Numbered from the stretch's first letter, positions 14,006-27,500 are shown. The stretch: 64,000 nt of DNA from Gordionus sp. m RMFG-2023 (GCF_954871325.1 NC_088777.1:39843366-39907365); one strand, 5' to 3'. Notes: generated by a model not told the origin, from the sequence alone. A program made the numbers and translations.

Positions 14006-15543
14006 CTCTGAATTTATCCATATCTTACTACATATAGAAAAAAAACTTTTCGTAGGAAATATTTTTGGGCGTGCTCAAATTAAACTAAACAATGCTGAAC
14101 ACTCTCCTCGTCCCATTTTCAACGTAAGGTCTAAGACTTGATACAACTTTTAAAGATAATGTTGTGAAGTTATTACCATATATTCAAATGAATACTTAAT
14201 ATTATTTTGATATTAATCAAAATTTAAACGTAAAAAATTTAAAATCATTTACAAAAAGTGTACCTAAAAAAATTATAAAATATTAATATCAAAGTTTACA
14301 AACAAAATAATTAAATCGTTACCAAAAAGTAATAATTTAATGCTACACTAAAAGCAGTTTTTGCTTAGGGAATTCCACCCCTTTTTGCCAACTGGCCTTA
14401 GCCAAAGATCGGAGCTAAAATCAGAACCTGAGACAAATCTAGGAATCGTACACAGAACCTAAAACCCTCTTTTAAAATTCATAAGAATCAGAACCGCAAC
14501 CATATATTAAATCTTCACTAGTTCTTGAACTGATTTTTACAAAAGACGCAAGTAATTTATATAGAGTTTAATGTTGTGTGATTTATTTTGGCACAAATTA
14601 TGATTAATATCACCTAATTTAGTCATTATCAATTATTAACATATTTCATAAATTGCATAATCTTGATTTATTACTTAATTCATATTTAAATCGGTTTATT
14701 CACAAATTTCATCTTAATAATGATGAAAAGTGATCTAAATATGCAATTTCCCAACTAAATGAGCAACAAATGTGGCTCATTTCACAGTTCCCATTCAAGA
14801 AAAATATTCTTTAGAACCTTGTTAATTTTATGTATAAGAATAACCCCGAAAATATGACAAATTATTTTTCTATCATGAATAAAAAACAATTTAATTTTAC
14901 TTGACAACGTTTTCATTCATTTTGGTTTAAAAAAAATACTGCTAATCGTTTGGACCACGATTGAATTATTTTCCTTCAATAATAATTAATTTTGACAATA
15001 AACACATATTTTTGACTAAACTTTAAATTTTCCCCCCTTAATATTATACATAATATTATTATTATAAATATAACTTAGACATTATGTATATATTATTTTT
15101 AATATAAGAGTAAGAATAGTTTTATTTAATGTAACAAAAAAAATAAATCAAAATGTTTTCAATATTCTGGAATGCATTTCCTATAAAATCTGATTTAAAA
15201 AATGATACATATCGCATCAACATTCTTAACAAGATATATAACTTATACAAATAGGAATTAAGAATATGTCAATAAATCTAATTTGGCTAGAAATATATAT
15301 TAGAGAGTGCCCACAATATAAATTCTTAGATACTTCCGCCGTGATCTTTTGAACTAGTCTTAATTTAATAATAATTTTTATATTGATTTTTAACAAATAA
15401 ATTCAAAAAATAAGCACAAGTTAATGGCAAAAATTTTCTGGGATTCATACGGACGTGCTCAACTTTATTTAGTGCTAACCACATTTTCATTAAATAATTT
15501 GATACGACCTACATAATATACTATATTATTATAATAATTTTAC

Positions 15544-15654
15544 TTTAGAGACATACAGAGGAGAATTGGATTCCTTTCCGCCTTTAATAGAGAATCCCCA
15601 CGGAGCGCCCCCTTTCAGGATAATTTCCAGCGGCCCAATCAATTCATTCATCAT
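15544..15654 (-). CDS. First coding exon of PDZ-domain gene (Shroom/synaptopodin-2-type PDZ)
   Basis: This minus-strand exon has 37 codons. It starts with two adjacent ATGs (15654 and 15651) and ends at a phase-0 donor AAA|GTAAAA at 15544/15543. The product opens MMNELIGPLEIILKGG, followed by GAPWGFSIKGGKES and SPLYVSK. GAPWGF is the carboxylate-binding loop of the PDZ class found at the N-terminus of Shroom and synaptopodin-2. In Shroom proteins the PDZ is also near the N-terminus, and these proteins link actin and Rho kinase at apical junctions. That role is inferred for the family and not shown here. I chose the first ATG because no AG acceptor fits just upstream and the domain begins within 8 residues of it. 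Which of the two ATGs is used is unknown. Fly Shroom is reported to lack a PDZ domain, so orthology needs the missing downstream exons. Confidence 0.8.
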
Positions 15655-18340
15655 GGTAGAACCAATTAAAAATGATAATATGTTAATATCATCAAATTCT
15701 ACTTTTTACGGGGAGAAAAAAATATTTTTTAGATAATTTTGCATTTTTGTTTAGGTCTATGTTTTTATTTTATATATGTTTACTATAAATAAAAAATAAT
15801 GTTAATAAATTGAGTGTCCTCACTTCAATTTTAAATATTATAAAATAATTAATTTATGTTTGGATAAATTTTTCAAAATTAAATAAATATTTATTTTACA
15901 AATACATTTTATTATAAATATAGTAATAATCTAAAAAAAAGTATTATTTTATAGTACATCATTAACATCCTAAATATTAATTAAGAAAAAAAAATATAAA
16001 AATCCCCTTTAGGGGTTAGCTCGATACATTTTTATATATGAATATTATTTTATTTATTATATATTATAATTATATTAATAAAATAATATTATATAAAAAA
16101 AATCAAATTATTACATTTTAAAAAATGTAGAGGTCAGATAATAAATAGGGTTGTAAGATATTATAATAAAATATTTTTTAATAAAAAAAAGACAATACAT
16201 TATATAATAATAAGGTTAAATAAATCGTAGAGATTATATAATTTATGAATGACACATATTTTTTTTTCTATTCAAAATTTAGATCAAAGGTATAATAGGT
16301 ATGTTATCAATGATCTTTTTAAAGATATATTAAAGCCAAAAAATAATTTAAAATGAAAAAATCTATTTAGAAAACCGATCCTGATTTCCCCTGTAAATTA
16401 TTAGCTAAAATCGTTAATTTCGTTCAATCTAAAGACGCGTGCATCGCTAAGCATGGAAAGAGTTCATTTATTTTTTCTTTAAAATTAAAAGTAATCTTTT
16501 TTTTTCTTGTTTTTCCCCCAATTTTTTTTACGTTTTCTCTTTATTTTTTAAAATATTTAGCATTTATTTAGGAAAAATGTACAAAACTTAGTAAAAAAAA
16601 TTAAATTTTCATATTTAACCTCAATCGGAGATGATTATTTTCTGCTACACAATAATACTTAACCAAGCCCGAATGTTCTTTCATTAAAATGCATTTTGAA
16701 GCATCGTTGAAAACAAATCAGCTGATCATGCACCATTTTGGTTCGTTTCCCCATATAATAATTTTCATAAATAAAGGGAACTCTGAATTTTTTTATAAAG
16801 GTTTTCATAAAATTTAAATTATTTACATGGTAAACTGAAATGGCGTATCACAGCTGATTTGTATTGATAAACATTTCGTCAGTATAGGTAGCAATGACAG
16901 AAGGGGGGGGGGCTGAACTTCTCATGAAAAATATGTTTAGGTAAAAAAATTTATTCTCGGAGTACATTTATAGTGATGTCTATATGAAAATTCATATCTT
17001 TGAATTGATGCTACAAACCCTTCCTTAATTTTTTATTTTCATAAAATCATCTGGAAATAATTTCTACTACTTAAAAAGGTGCGTGAAAATATACTACAAA
17101 TCTTTGAATAAACAATACTTTAATATAGGTGCATTTAACATTTTAATCAAATTTTTAAACAAAAAAAAATTATATTATAGAAAAGATTGAAAAAAAAACG
17201 AAACGCTTCCCAAAGTCTTTAATTCGTATGGGATTGACGTTTGATCATTTCTATTTCCAAGGGTAAAATCGCACCTATTATTAGTATAATTTTAATAAGC
17301 AATCTCACAACCTTAGCACTGTTATATATTTTAAACAGAGTTTGAAAAAAAAAATTATACATAAATTTTTTAAAAAATATCCAAATTTTTTTTAAAAAAA
17401 TCTGCGTTATAAAAGAATTTTGATGCATAAAAATCACAAAATATTTAGTTATAAAATATTTTTTACAAAAAAGATTTGGAATTTTATTTTAGGTAAAATT
17501 GGAGCAATAATCTTACTCGATAATTTCCAAAATCCACTTTTTTTAAAAAACAAAAAATCTTCTATGATGAAAAATCTTTGAAATTTTTTTATTTTAAAGA
17601 ACATTTAAACTCTGATTATAATTGCATCGTAACCAATCCATCTTATTTTAGTAACACATTTTCTAAAGATGTCGCAAGTTTATTTTTACTACCTTCTTAT
17701 GCTGCAGCTACTAAATTATTAAAGTATCAAATCTGTAGGTAGAGATATCGAGTCTGGTATTTTAAAATTTGATAAAAAGTTCATCTTTATAATTGATGAT
17801 ATTATTCTTTTAAATATATTTTGTACATTTAATTTTTTATTATTATAGCTTTAATGCTTCTATATTTTTCGTCTAGCTTGAATTCTTGATACACAATTTA
17901 GAATATTTTTATTTTCTTAATGAATAACAGATTAAACCATAAAACAGTAATATAATTAAGCAATACATATTAGGCTCAGATTGATAATTAGTGCCTAAAA
18001 GTTTGGCAAGCTTTATGTTCCGAACTGCGTCTTTATATGAGATTCGGCATATAACTTGATTGAAAATATAACGAGATTTTAACTGATTTGCTTCTATATC
18101 CATTAAATAAATCGAAAAGAATAAATAATATCAATAAAGATAGTAGAATCAAACGAATCAGTTTTCGTTAGCGGAGACCAATCTTGGTAATTTGTTTCCT
18201 CATCTTTAATTAAACCATATCTCCCTTTCACCTTTAACTTTATCTTCTCTCTTAAGCTACCGCCTAGATGAGGTTTGTTTCAGAATTTAAAGCTTCATAA
18301 ATTATAACCCATATCCATCTCATATAGAGATTTATTAATT

Positions 18341-18492
18341 ATTGTTAAATGATTCGATTTTTTAAAACGGCTAAACAAATATTTTAGCCAAAAAATATGA
18401 CCTAAGGCTAGAAATTTTGCACATAGATGGCAGAATGGTTTAGACATCTATTAACTAAATCTAGAGGCTTGCTTAATATTATTTTGGGTTTA
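18341..18492. repeat. R2 foldback MITE fragment, copy 3
   Basis: Begins ATTGTTAAATGATTCGATTT, then AAAACGGCTAAACAAATATTTTAGCC as in the other copies, and runs to the loop and part of the right arm (CTAGAGGCTTGCTTAATATT). The right end is missing. Confidence 0.6.
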
Positions 18493-20059
18493 GATAAATA
18501 ATTATTAATGATTTATTGGTTTAAATTAGCGTCTATTAAATAATAAAAAATAAAAGCTAAGCAATTGCTCTAATTGAGTGGATCCCACAAAAAAATATAC
18601 CTTTATGCCAAAGTATGATCCAAAAAAAATTATAACATAAAACAACCAGTCTAATGTTTGGCAGACAAAATATAATATTACCAAAAAAAAACGTATAAAA
18701 ATTAAAATAAAAATTATTAAATAAATTTAATGATTTCCTACTCATTTTAAAGATAAGAAGATGGTAATTTGAAGGGAATAATAAAATTTAACGAAAAAAT
18801 CGAACATTGCCCTCTAAAAAATATATTTCAATTTTACAATTTTTGTATAAAGATAAAAGATAATATTGTAGGTAGATAACCGACTATTGTGTGTGTGCTT
18901 CATAATAATTTTACTTGGTTACCTCCTATCTTGGTTTATATTTTTTATTTACCCGGAGCCTGACTATTGAATTATTTTTAAATGATTATTATAATAGTGC
19001 CGGGACACTCTCATCAAATTTTTTTTATTATATCCATAAAATAATGAGATAGAAAATTTAGCATTATTAGCGAAAAAAGTTAACTCCTAACCGAAACCCT
19101 GAAAATCTTAACTTTTATTTAGAACTATTAACGTTTGCTCAACAATGATAACGCCGTTACAATTCGCGGTACTTTGTATAAATAGTAAGATTGTCACCAT
19201 TGCGATACTTTTTAAAGAGTAACGCCGCTATTTTACTTTTTTTGAAAGTGCCTGTTAATCTGTAAAAAAGATTGCATAAATTGTTTTCCTTTTTCATCAT
19301 GTCGTATCGATATCCCAGATTTTCTTGTTTATAAATTTAAATAGTATATTCGTTTTTAATCATTTCTTCATAATTTTTAATAGTAAGGTTTTTCAAAGTT
19401 TTTATCAGAATAAACAAGATCGTTTATATATAGCAATAGTTTTTCTATATTAAATACTCGTTTAATATGATCAGCACCCCTCTAACATTTAATTTGGACA
19501 TGCCTAAAGTGTTTTCTATTTGAGAAAATGGTTTTTTGAGCACATCTAAATAAATTTTTAAAAATGATTATATTTTTAAAATAAAATGTTAATTAGTCTT
19601 TTAATTATTTAATGTATTTATTACAAAATTCCACAATTTTATAAAAAAATATATATTATTTATTGCAGATGTTTATTATAAATGTAAACATTTTTATCCG
19701 GCCACCACCCATTAACAAATATTATAAATCAAAAAATATTTTATTTGAAGGGCATTTACCCTATGTATGAAAATATACATGTATACTTTTTAAAATTTAA
19801 AAGACTAAATGATGAGAATTTTTCTTTTCATATTTGATAATTTTTTAATATAATATTACAAATATATATTTTTTTAAAAATTAAAATTATCCGAGTGTAA
19901 AAATTTTAAACATTTTGTTAACTACTAACCTATTGTGCATCATGTGATTACCGCGATCTTCTTCCGCCAAAGGTATTACCCCAAATATCGATCTGTACTT
20001 ATAGATATATATTTCCACGAATGCATTACTGGAAATATTTTACAGCAAATTTGTTCTTC

Positions 20060-20290
20060 CAAATTAGGTCCATTCAAAAATATGGAACATTCGGTTCATT
20101 TTGGATAATTTAAATCTAATCAACTAGTAAAAAATATGAATAGTTAATTATTCATTTCGATTGAATAATAATTGTAATTTATTTGTTTCGTTCGATTAAA
20201 AATAAAGAATTATTCAATTAGAATAGCACAAATAATTCGAATATTCAGCAAATTATTTGAATGTTTATTATATTTTTAAATAAAATTTAA
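20060..20290. repeat. Dispersed repeat with TTAGGTCCATTCAAAAA end
   Basis: The left edge TTAGGTCCATTCAAAAATAT is followed by GAATAATTATTCAAT-type self-complementary words. The reverse of the same edge, TTTTTGAATGGACCTAATT, ends a similar AT-palindromic tract at 55300-55435, so the two are relatives. The class is unknown; it is probably a MITE. Confidence 0.45.
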
Positions 20291-21754
20291 TAATTTGTCA
20301 TTTCTGTTGATAACCAATCAATCTGACAGGTTATATGATTAACAAGGTATAAATCAAATGCTTTTGAAAGGTTTCCCTCAGTTAGAACGAATTTGCTGTC
20401 ATAATATCGCATGTCTTACAAAGAAGAAACAATAAGAAATAAGTCTACTGCAAATATATTACCGTGGAAACATTACCGCGAATGAATTACCATAGAAACA
20501 TTATCCGAATTCATTCCAATCTATGATCTAAGGGGCCATGGTTAAATTTAATACATTTTATTTTTAACTTAATTTTTTTGAAACTAAGTAAAGACTAAAG
20601 TCGACTAGAGTTGGAATATTATATATTTGGTTAGATTAATAACATAATATAAATCTGAATTTAATCTAAACTAGATCAGATATAGATCTAGTAGTTTTCC
20701 TTGATATATTCAATCAGACCCTTGTTACTTTCGTACTGATTGATGATTAAGGTCTGGTGTAGGTGATTACTAAGTATATTTCTTTAAACTTAATTTCACT
20801 GTATTTGTTACGAGCTAAGACCAGTAGTTACTTGTCGTATATTTCCTCAAATAATTACGTATCTATAAACAGAATTAAATAGATACTTATATGGCTTTTC
20901 GCGGAAATATACGCATTTGCCTTATTATGTTCGGAAATGCATTCGATAGTATTTATGCTGTAATATATACGCGCAAATGCATTATCAATAATGATATAGC
21001 TATAATGACTTCAGGGTAATGTTATAGTGGAAATATTTTTTCGCTACGGACCTAAGGAACCCTAATAAAATGTATGGGGAAATTAACCCATTACCCCCAC
21101 CACCGACCCTTTTAGCAAGATTGTGTCTAATCAATCCATCGTATAATTTAATTTAAAGCTAAACATTTTGTTTGTGCAAGCGCGCCTATAAAAATCTCTG
21201 AATATGGAGCTTTAACCCATACGTTTAAAAGGAGTAAGCTACTTCATTGGGTAGGAGAGCGCGAGCTTAATAATCTGGCTATTTAAATATTTTTTAAATT
21301 TTTTTTAATTTTATTTCATTTCTTGTTTTACCACACCATTACCAAAAGATTTCTTGTCTTATAAAATTATTATTATTTACAATTTCAAAATATACCCAAA
21401 AATATCAATCAAAAAAAAATACAAATGCCTAATTAATAATAAGAGATGATAGATATACAGACCATAATATAAAAGACATGGTTGGCAAAATTTTTATGAT
21501 ATAAAGAAAAGCTTTAAAATAGTAAATTTTAAAGACATTATTAAATTAATTGCAGATTCGGAACCAGTCCTCAAATTCAAAAAAATGAAGAAAAAGAAGG
21601 GAGAAAAAAACAAAAGGGATTATAATCCTAATTAAAGCCTAATCTATTATCGTATAATAATACAAATAGAAACCATGAAAAATATGGTTATTAAATAAAT
21701 TAAAACAGAGATTAAATTTAACAGGTGTTTTTCAATTATAGTTGAGATAGATAT

Positions 21755-23026
21755 TAGAGGAGGGCGCGTGCCTAATTATTTATTTATGGCCAGCCCACTC
21801 ATGGTGACAATAAAATAATTCACTTTCACACCCTTTCACGGCTTTCCACTAAAAAATTTGACCGACCTGCCCGCTCACGAAATACAATATTTTGATCACG
21901 CCCGTCCCGCCCTAAAATTTACGGCATTTTTAAATTTTTCAAAACTTTATCGTTATGCTTTTTTGCTTTTTAGAATTTATTATATAAATCAAAATTTTTA
22001 TTTAGAAAAAAAAGAATATCCATGTTCGCCTTTCCTCTAATAAGCGATTCGCTATAGGAAATAACTTTTCACTAGAAGCCGAACTTGCAAAGACTGACAA
22101 AATTTTACTAGCTAATTTTCTCAAGATAGGAAGTAAATCTTTCCTGCTTCCAAAACTTCAAAATATTGTCATTGTTATTTGTTTTATGAGCGATAAATCT
22201 TTTAAGTTCATCCTCACAACCTTTATCGGTAGATGTTGATGTTTCATCAAAATCATTTATAAGTTCTCTAAATGTTTCATTTAGAATATGGATGAATTAG
22301 AAAATTCATTATGCATATCATTTAATTTATATTATTTCGCATTTTTAAGGTTGTTTTATGTATATCTTCCCTTTCTTTGTCTATTAAGACTTTTGATATT
22401 CTGTTATAGAATTAAGACTACCTTATGTAGTGGCTGTATAATAAATCCTTCCTTTATAAATGTTATCCTGTTTTTTAGGATATTGATTATTATTGTATCA
22501 CCTTCAGAAAGTTGACTAAATTTTACTAATTTTTATTTCAATAGATAAAAACTTCATATATTGTGGAGCAAGATTCCGCGATCAGATTATCCGAGCATAC
22601 TTTGAATATTGGTAAAAATATTTAGTAAAGATTTAATGAAAATAAAATAAAATATATTTAAATTAAATTTATAAATTTCCATTGCTGAACGAGAGTTGAG
22701 AGATATATTATTTTTCATTAAATTGAAAATTTTATAAGACGGAAAAAAAATGTTGTTTATAAAATGTGGAGTTTTTTTGTTTCCAAAAATTAATCTTTTT
22801 TATAGAACTAAATTAAATTAGAAAATATATATTAATTATAAAATTGCAAATTTATAATAATAAAATAAACAATTTTAAAAATTAAAATTTCTGTGATACA
22901 AGGGGAATTTATGTTTACACCCAATCACGCCTGGGTAAATTTTCGGAAGGCCCGTCTTACCCAGTCCCGCCTAATATTTATTCAGCCTTACGCCACGAGT
23001 AATTTTACAGCCCGCGCTCATCTCTA
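21755..23026 (-). mobile_element. hAT element relic with transposase C-terminus
   Basis: The ends TAGAGGAGGGCGCG (21755) and the reverse of TAGAGATGAGCGCGG (ending 23026) are imperfect inverted repeats. They are flanked by 6/8-matching octamers ATAGATAT and GTGGATAT. On the minus strand, 22265-22090 reads DELKRFIAHKTNNNDNILKF then WKQE, and after one stop continues KLASKILSVFASSASSEKLF with PIANRLLE to about 22030. This is the hAT dimerisation block (family pattern: SSASSERVFSIAG). Only the C-terminal part is recognisable, so the copy is internally deleted and dead. Confidence 0.75.
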
Positions 23027-24290
23027 GTGGATATGATGTTTCGAAATCAGAAGCAATAGCTTTGTTAGCAAATATTGAAAATGGTAACACGACTGGTCTT
23101 GATATTAAAAAATATAATATGCAAACTTAGTTCCATGAATCTACCGCTCGATTTCTAAATTTAGCAAAGCTATGATGATGCTTTAAACAAGAGTCTTAGG
23201 AGTATAGGCTTTGATTAGGGCTGATATATTAAAGGTAGCTTTTATTTGGTGCTATTGCCATCGATTAAATCTAAGCATTGTTCAATTATGACATTTGATA
23301 AAAGAACTAAGAAATATTTTAGAGATGGATCTTAGACGAGATTCACGTGCTTTTCAATGGTGTTAAAAGATATGCAGTGCTCAAAGTGTCAGAGCGATGT
23401 GACAAAATCTCAATCTCAATGATTTTTACGCATCAAGAATACCACTCAGTAATATTATCTTATTTTATATTTAAAGAAGCTGGCTATCATCATGTAAAGC
23501 TATTGTAAAAAAATTTCTACTTTATAATACCTTGAGGGCAGCTTTAATTGTCAAAAGATTTACCTGATTAATTTGAGAAGTTTAATTTAAATTATTGTAT
23601 TGTATTATTTTTTAATCCAAATAGAAATAACATTGAATTTGTGAATATTTTTTCAAAGGCACACGATTTTATAAATGGGAAAAGTCTGACTTATTTTTTC
23701 AAACACAATCCAAAAAGGATAGGCGCATTTACTTTCATTAATAAATATAATATTTTATTTTAGCTATAAAGTTTATGCTGCACTTAATTTGGCATTATGC
23801 AGTTATCAAAGATTCAATGACGAATAGATGAAATTTTTATATCAAACATCATTTTTTACACAAAAGAATGGCGGAAATGACATTCGTTAAGGAAGATATT
23901 TAGAATATCTGTGAATTTTGCCATTTAAATTCAAGTCGTTTTTGAAAAAAATGTCTAAGTTTCGAATATATATTATGGTTAAAACGAGGGATGTAATTAT
24001 TAGACATGACCTGGAGGTTAAAAAATCTAAAGATTTGTCGGATTGAGAATTGTAAATTTATTTTATAATATATTTATATTAATACATTATTTAGCTTCTT
24101 CTTCTTCTGATGATGATGATGATTCTGAGATTTATGATTCAGTTCGGAAAAATCACTCATTTATTCCACCTTATCGTTTACTTAAAAAATTTCTGCTTCT
24201 AAATTTATCAATTTTGCTTCAATATTTATTACCAATTCCTACTACCTCATGTATACTGTCGAAAAGGTGTCAAAAATAATTAACCTTTTT
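23027..24290. other. Unrecognised relic-like region
   Basis: Patches such as LLANIENGNTTGLDIKKYN (plus, about 23060-23125) look like decayed coding sequence, and 24095-24130 has an SSSSSDDDDDSE stretch. Nothing could be assigned. A G10 run starts at 24293. Confidence 0.25.
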
Positions 24291-24299
24291 AGGGGGGGG

Positions 24300-26099
24300 G
24301 GGGTATTACTTTTTAGGGGGTATTCTGCTTTCATCGCTCAGAAAGTATAGGGGTCTCTTTATATAATTTGTAATTTTTTCTTATATTTATGGAAATATTA
24401 ATAAAATAAAAAAAATTATAGCAAAAAAGATTCTGTAAAATATAGTTTTTCTATTTCTAAAATGAGTCAATACTAATTTTGGTAAAATTTTAACTTTTTA
24501 TATATCTGAAATTCCGCAAAGTGTATTATTATGGCGCTATCCAGTTTGATATTATATTAAATTTTCATTCTCCACAAAATTTAATGGGACTAGATATAAC
24601 CTATATGTAATATCCTACATATTTCAATTATTTACCTAAATAAAATAGTAAAACAAAAATCTATTAATCTAATTATAAATATATTATGTTAAACTAATTC
24701 ATTTGTCCTTACTTTTATGGTTAATTAAATTCACAATTTAAATTTATAATTCGTAAATTTTCGAACATAATTTTTTAGACTTATATATTCATTTTAAACG
24801 ATTTTTATATATATATGCTAAAAAAGTAATATGAAATTGCATTTTTAATAAATTTAAAAATATTTTTTAGAAAGACGTTGCCTTGAAACATACTATTCTT
24901 TACAAATAGGGTATAATATAAACAAAGGGTTGAACATTTAAAATTAACTTAGAGCCATTAGCGAGATTAATTACTGACTTGAATAATACCCAGAATGGTT
25001 CAGTACAAGGCAATTGGTAGCATGCTATTTTAGTTTCCCAAACATTAATAAGTGTTTCATTTATAATAAAAATAAATAAATATGGGAAATGGTGTGCGAC
25101 CAGCTGATCTGCAATAAACGATTTTTTAAACTAGGCCATTTTTCATAAATGGATCCTCAGACTAGGTAAGTGTTATATGTCAATGAGCGAGATAAAAATT
25201 TTGTCATTTTTACAAAAATTGGAATAAAAAAAATAATTTTTTCGTGTTTATGGGATCATCAATTTAAGGATGCTACGATATTCCTTCTAACACGAGTATT
25301 CTCTTCCTCAGCAATGTCTTTATGAGAGAGGGAGAAAATTGGTCCACGCCTGAGATTTATCCTCCATAGACCTACCATATTCTAAAAATCAATTGGCGGG
25401 ATTTTTAACTAAAATTGCTAAAAAGCTGAACTATGCGGAACAAATTTATTATACTTTATAAGGTTTTTTAAAAATATATTTGTGAAATTAAAATAATTCA
25501 TCGACTTTACTTAAAAATATAATATCCATTTTGTAGAATATATAAATATACCATTCCAAGACCCTGTCGGTAGCAAAATCATATTTTTAGGAGAATCTCC
25601 AATGTTTTCAAGGGATTTGAGTTCCTCTTCGCTTCCCCTAACGATGCGATAATTAAAATATCATTATTCCGGCGAATCGATTTTTTTTTGTAATTGTTTT
25701 TTTTTAAATAATTAGTTTCGAGAACTCTGAGCAAGTTATGTTTAAATATTGTTACAATTAATTCGGCTTCTAATATATCAAATGACAATAAAAATTGATT
25801 TATTTTCTGTGATATATTTATTTGCAAATGCGCTCTGAGCATTGGTGGAATATATGAAATATTTAGATATCCTAAAATAGAAATTATTATCTGAAGTTCC
25901 AATAACACAGAAAAAAATATTGAAAAGGGATTGTCCGGCAAGATAACGGCTTTTATAGAATTAGAAATGCTTATTATTAATGCTCTTCTCCAGAAGCAGA
26001 CAGATATTGAAAACAATACTAAAACCAATTTTTTTTATATTTGGAATATATTAAAAAATTATTTAATTACACGAGTATTTTATGTATAATATTTGAATA
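24300..26099. other. AT-rich stretch, no supported gene
   Basis: A 149-codon minus-strand frame at 25579-26028 is open but resembles nothing I know. Its makeup, rich in I, N and K, is as expected from AT-rich DNA. It may include the decayed upstream part of the hAT relic that follows. Confidence 0.3.
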
Positions 26100-26731
26100 A
26101 AATTGATTTTGGAGACTATGAAGCTAAAAGCATCATATATTGGAACTTGGCAAAATATGATTAATGTCATAAACTATATGCCATTGTTGATCAAATGCAG
26201 AGCTCTATGAATTTAATATTTCTCTACCTCGACTCACAGCAAGCGTTCCAATATTTATAGGGTCAGTCTAAGAATACTAAAAATAAACTTATATATCTCC
26301 CACTAGGTTACTTTTATTACTCAAATGAATGAAAGATTCTTGATTCATCCGAATATTATTACTACAGAATCTTCTCGAATCTATTATCCTGTTGGAGAAA
26401 AGGAATTATTTAGCAGATTTTTATTGTGAAGTTGTTAAAGTATCCCATGATGCATTGCTAGCTAAATGGAAACTATAGTATACAACTACTTATAATGTTC
26501 CAAAAATTTAATAGATGCTTTGCATCAAATATATTTTCTATTTTTTTTACTATATTAAAATTATTATATATTATGGCAACTACACCCATTTGTACTTCTA
26601 CCAATGAAAGAACATATTCTTCTTTAAGAAGAGTAAAAAAAATATACCTGAGAAGTACTACATCTGGAAATGTACTGAATGGGATTGCCCTTCTTAATAC
26701 ACATAGGGAGTTTACAGGGCTGATGAAATAA
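26100..26731 (+). mobile_element. hAT (ZMYM1-like) transposase relic, C-terminal part
   Basis: Plus-strand pieces in order: ELYEFNISLPRLTASVPIF (26200-26258), then TQMNERFLIHPNIITTE (about 26317-26370), then the C-terminal block 26580-26731 with CTSTNERTYSSLRRVKKIYL and VLNGIALLNTHR. The last block is the hAT dimerisation region of the ZMYM1/TTF-type group (family pattern: SCERSFSSLRRLKTYLRST). The pieces lie in different frames with stops between, so it is a dead copy. The same protein family is broken up at 61080-64000. The ends of this element were not found. Confidence 0.75.
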
Positions 26732-27049
26732 TTGAAAAATTAGCCTAATCCCAAAGATTGAATTTCATTTTTTTCATGAATACATTGAGTTTATATATAT
26801 AAATGTTTTTATGCATTAATATATATATTCAATATTTAATTTTTATTTAAATTAATCTAAATATAAATTTAAAATGTTTAAAATATTTATATTTTTTTGT
26901 AGAGTTTTATTTCGCGACATATATTTTATAGATGGTCACTAGTGCTAGTCCTAATAAATTTCTGAAACCCAAAACATTCATGAATAACTTATAAAAAAAT
27001 TTTTTTTAATTATCTCACCCACCCCCAACCCCCAGTCATAGTAAATTCC

Positions 27050-27500
27050 TTCGTATTCGCCTGATTGTGGTCGCTGATATATCTTATAATGGCGGTGGTC
27101 GTGGTGTAGATACATTATCCTTGCTGGCGAATCCAGGTTCTATTGGGAGTCTGACGGATTCTCCTTGGATGTTATCCATGATACGTGATGACTTAAGTTG
27201 GAATATCTGACAATAATACTTTCATATTGGTTTGAGAAGGTGATGTAAGCGAGCTGATTTCTGTAAAGGCGATTAAGAAATCCTCCTTCATATTTTCCAA
27301 TATTCTGATATGGGAATTAGAATTGTCCACATATACTAGTTTCCCATTTCAGATATCATAGGAAAGGGGCACATCCGCGTTGCTAGAGTTAGGACAGCGT
27401 TTGTATGGGGAAAACAATTTCGCCATTCCAGTGACATAGAAGATATTGTGAATTAAGTTCCCAAATATTGGAGTGCAGTCCTTGTTGAAGGCTATAGATT
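27050..27500 (-). pseudogene. Broken coding relic, family unrecognised
   Basis: Base composition and minus-strand frames look like decayed protein-coding sequence; recognisable words include SVRLPIEPGFASKDNVS and KLFSPYKRCPNSSNADV. It is not obviously hAT or Harbinger. A virus-like element origin (for instance Polinton-type) is possible but unproven. It is broken; the age is unknown. Confidence 0.35.

Larger units (their letters stand above)
911..15543 (-). other. 14.6 kb intron of the PDZ gene, filled with repeats
   Basis: The intron is bounded by the donor GTAAAA at 15543 and the acceptor TTTCTAG ending at 911. It splits the PDZ domain in half. It contains a tRNA-related SINE-like unit, R2 and R1 MITEs, a 3.1 kb hAT element, and at 11100-12510 a stretch that is less AT-rich but has no sustained frame. 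Between these I see only AT-rich sequence with poly-A, poly-T and poly-C runs. Confidence 0.75.
15655..21754. other. Upstream region of the PDZ gene, mostly featureless
   Basis: AT-rich sequence with one R2 fragment near 18341 and a tract at 19940-21050 rich in CGNNAATNCATT-like words. The promoter of the PDZ gene should lie here, but I could not place it. A run of G at 16902-16910 is the only other oddity. Confidence 0.4.

Noticed and set aside
25579-26028. 149-codon minus-strand frame
   Set aside because: Composition (I, N, K, L) is as expected by chance in AT-rich DNA; no motif, no splice context, next to a decayed hAT.
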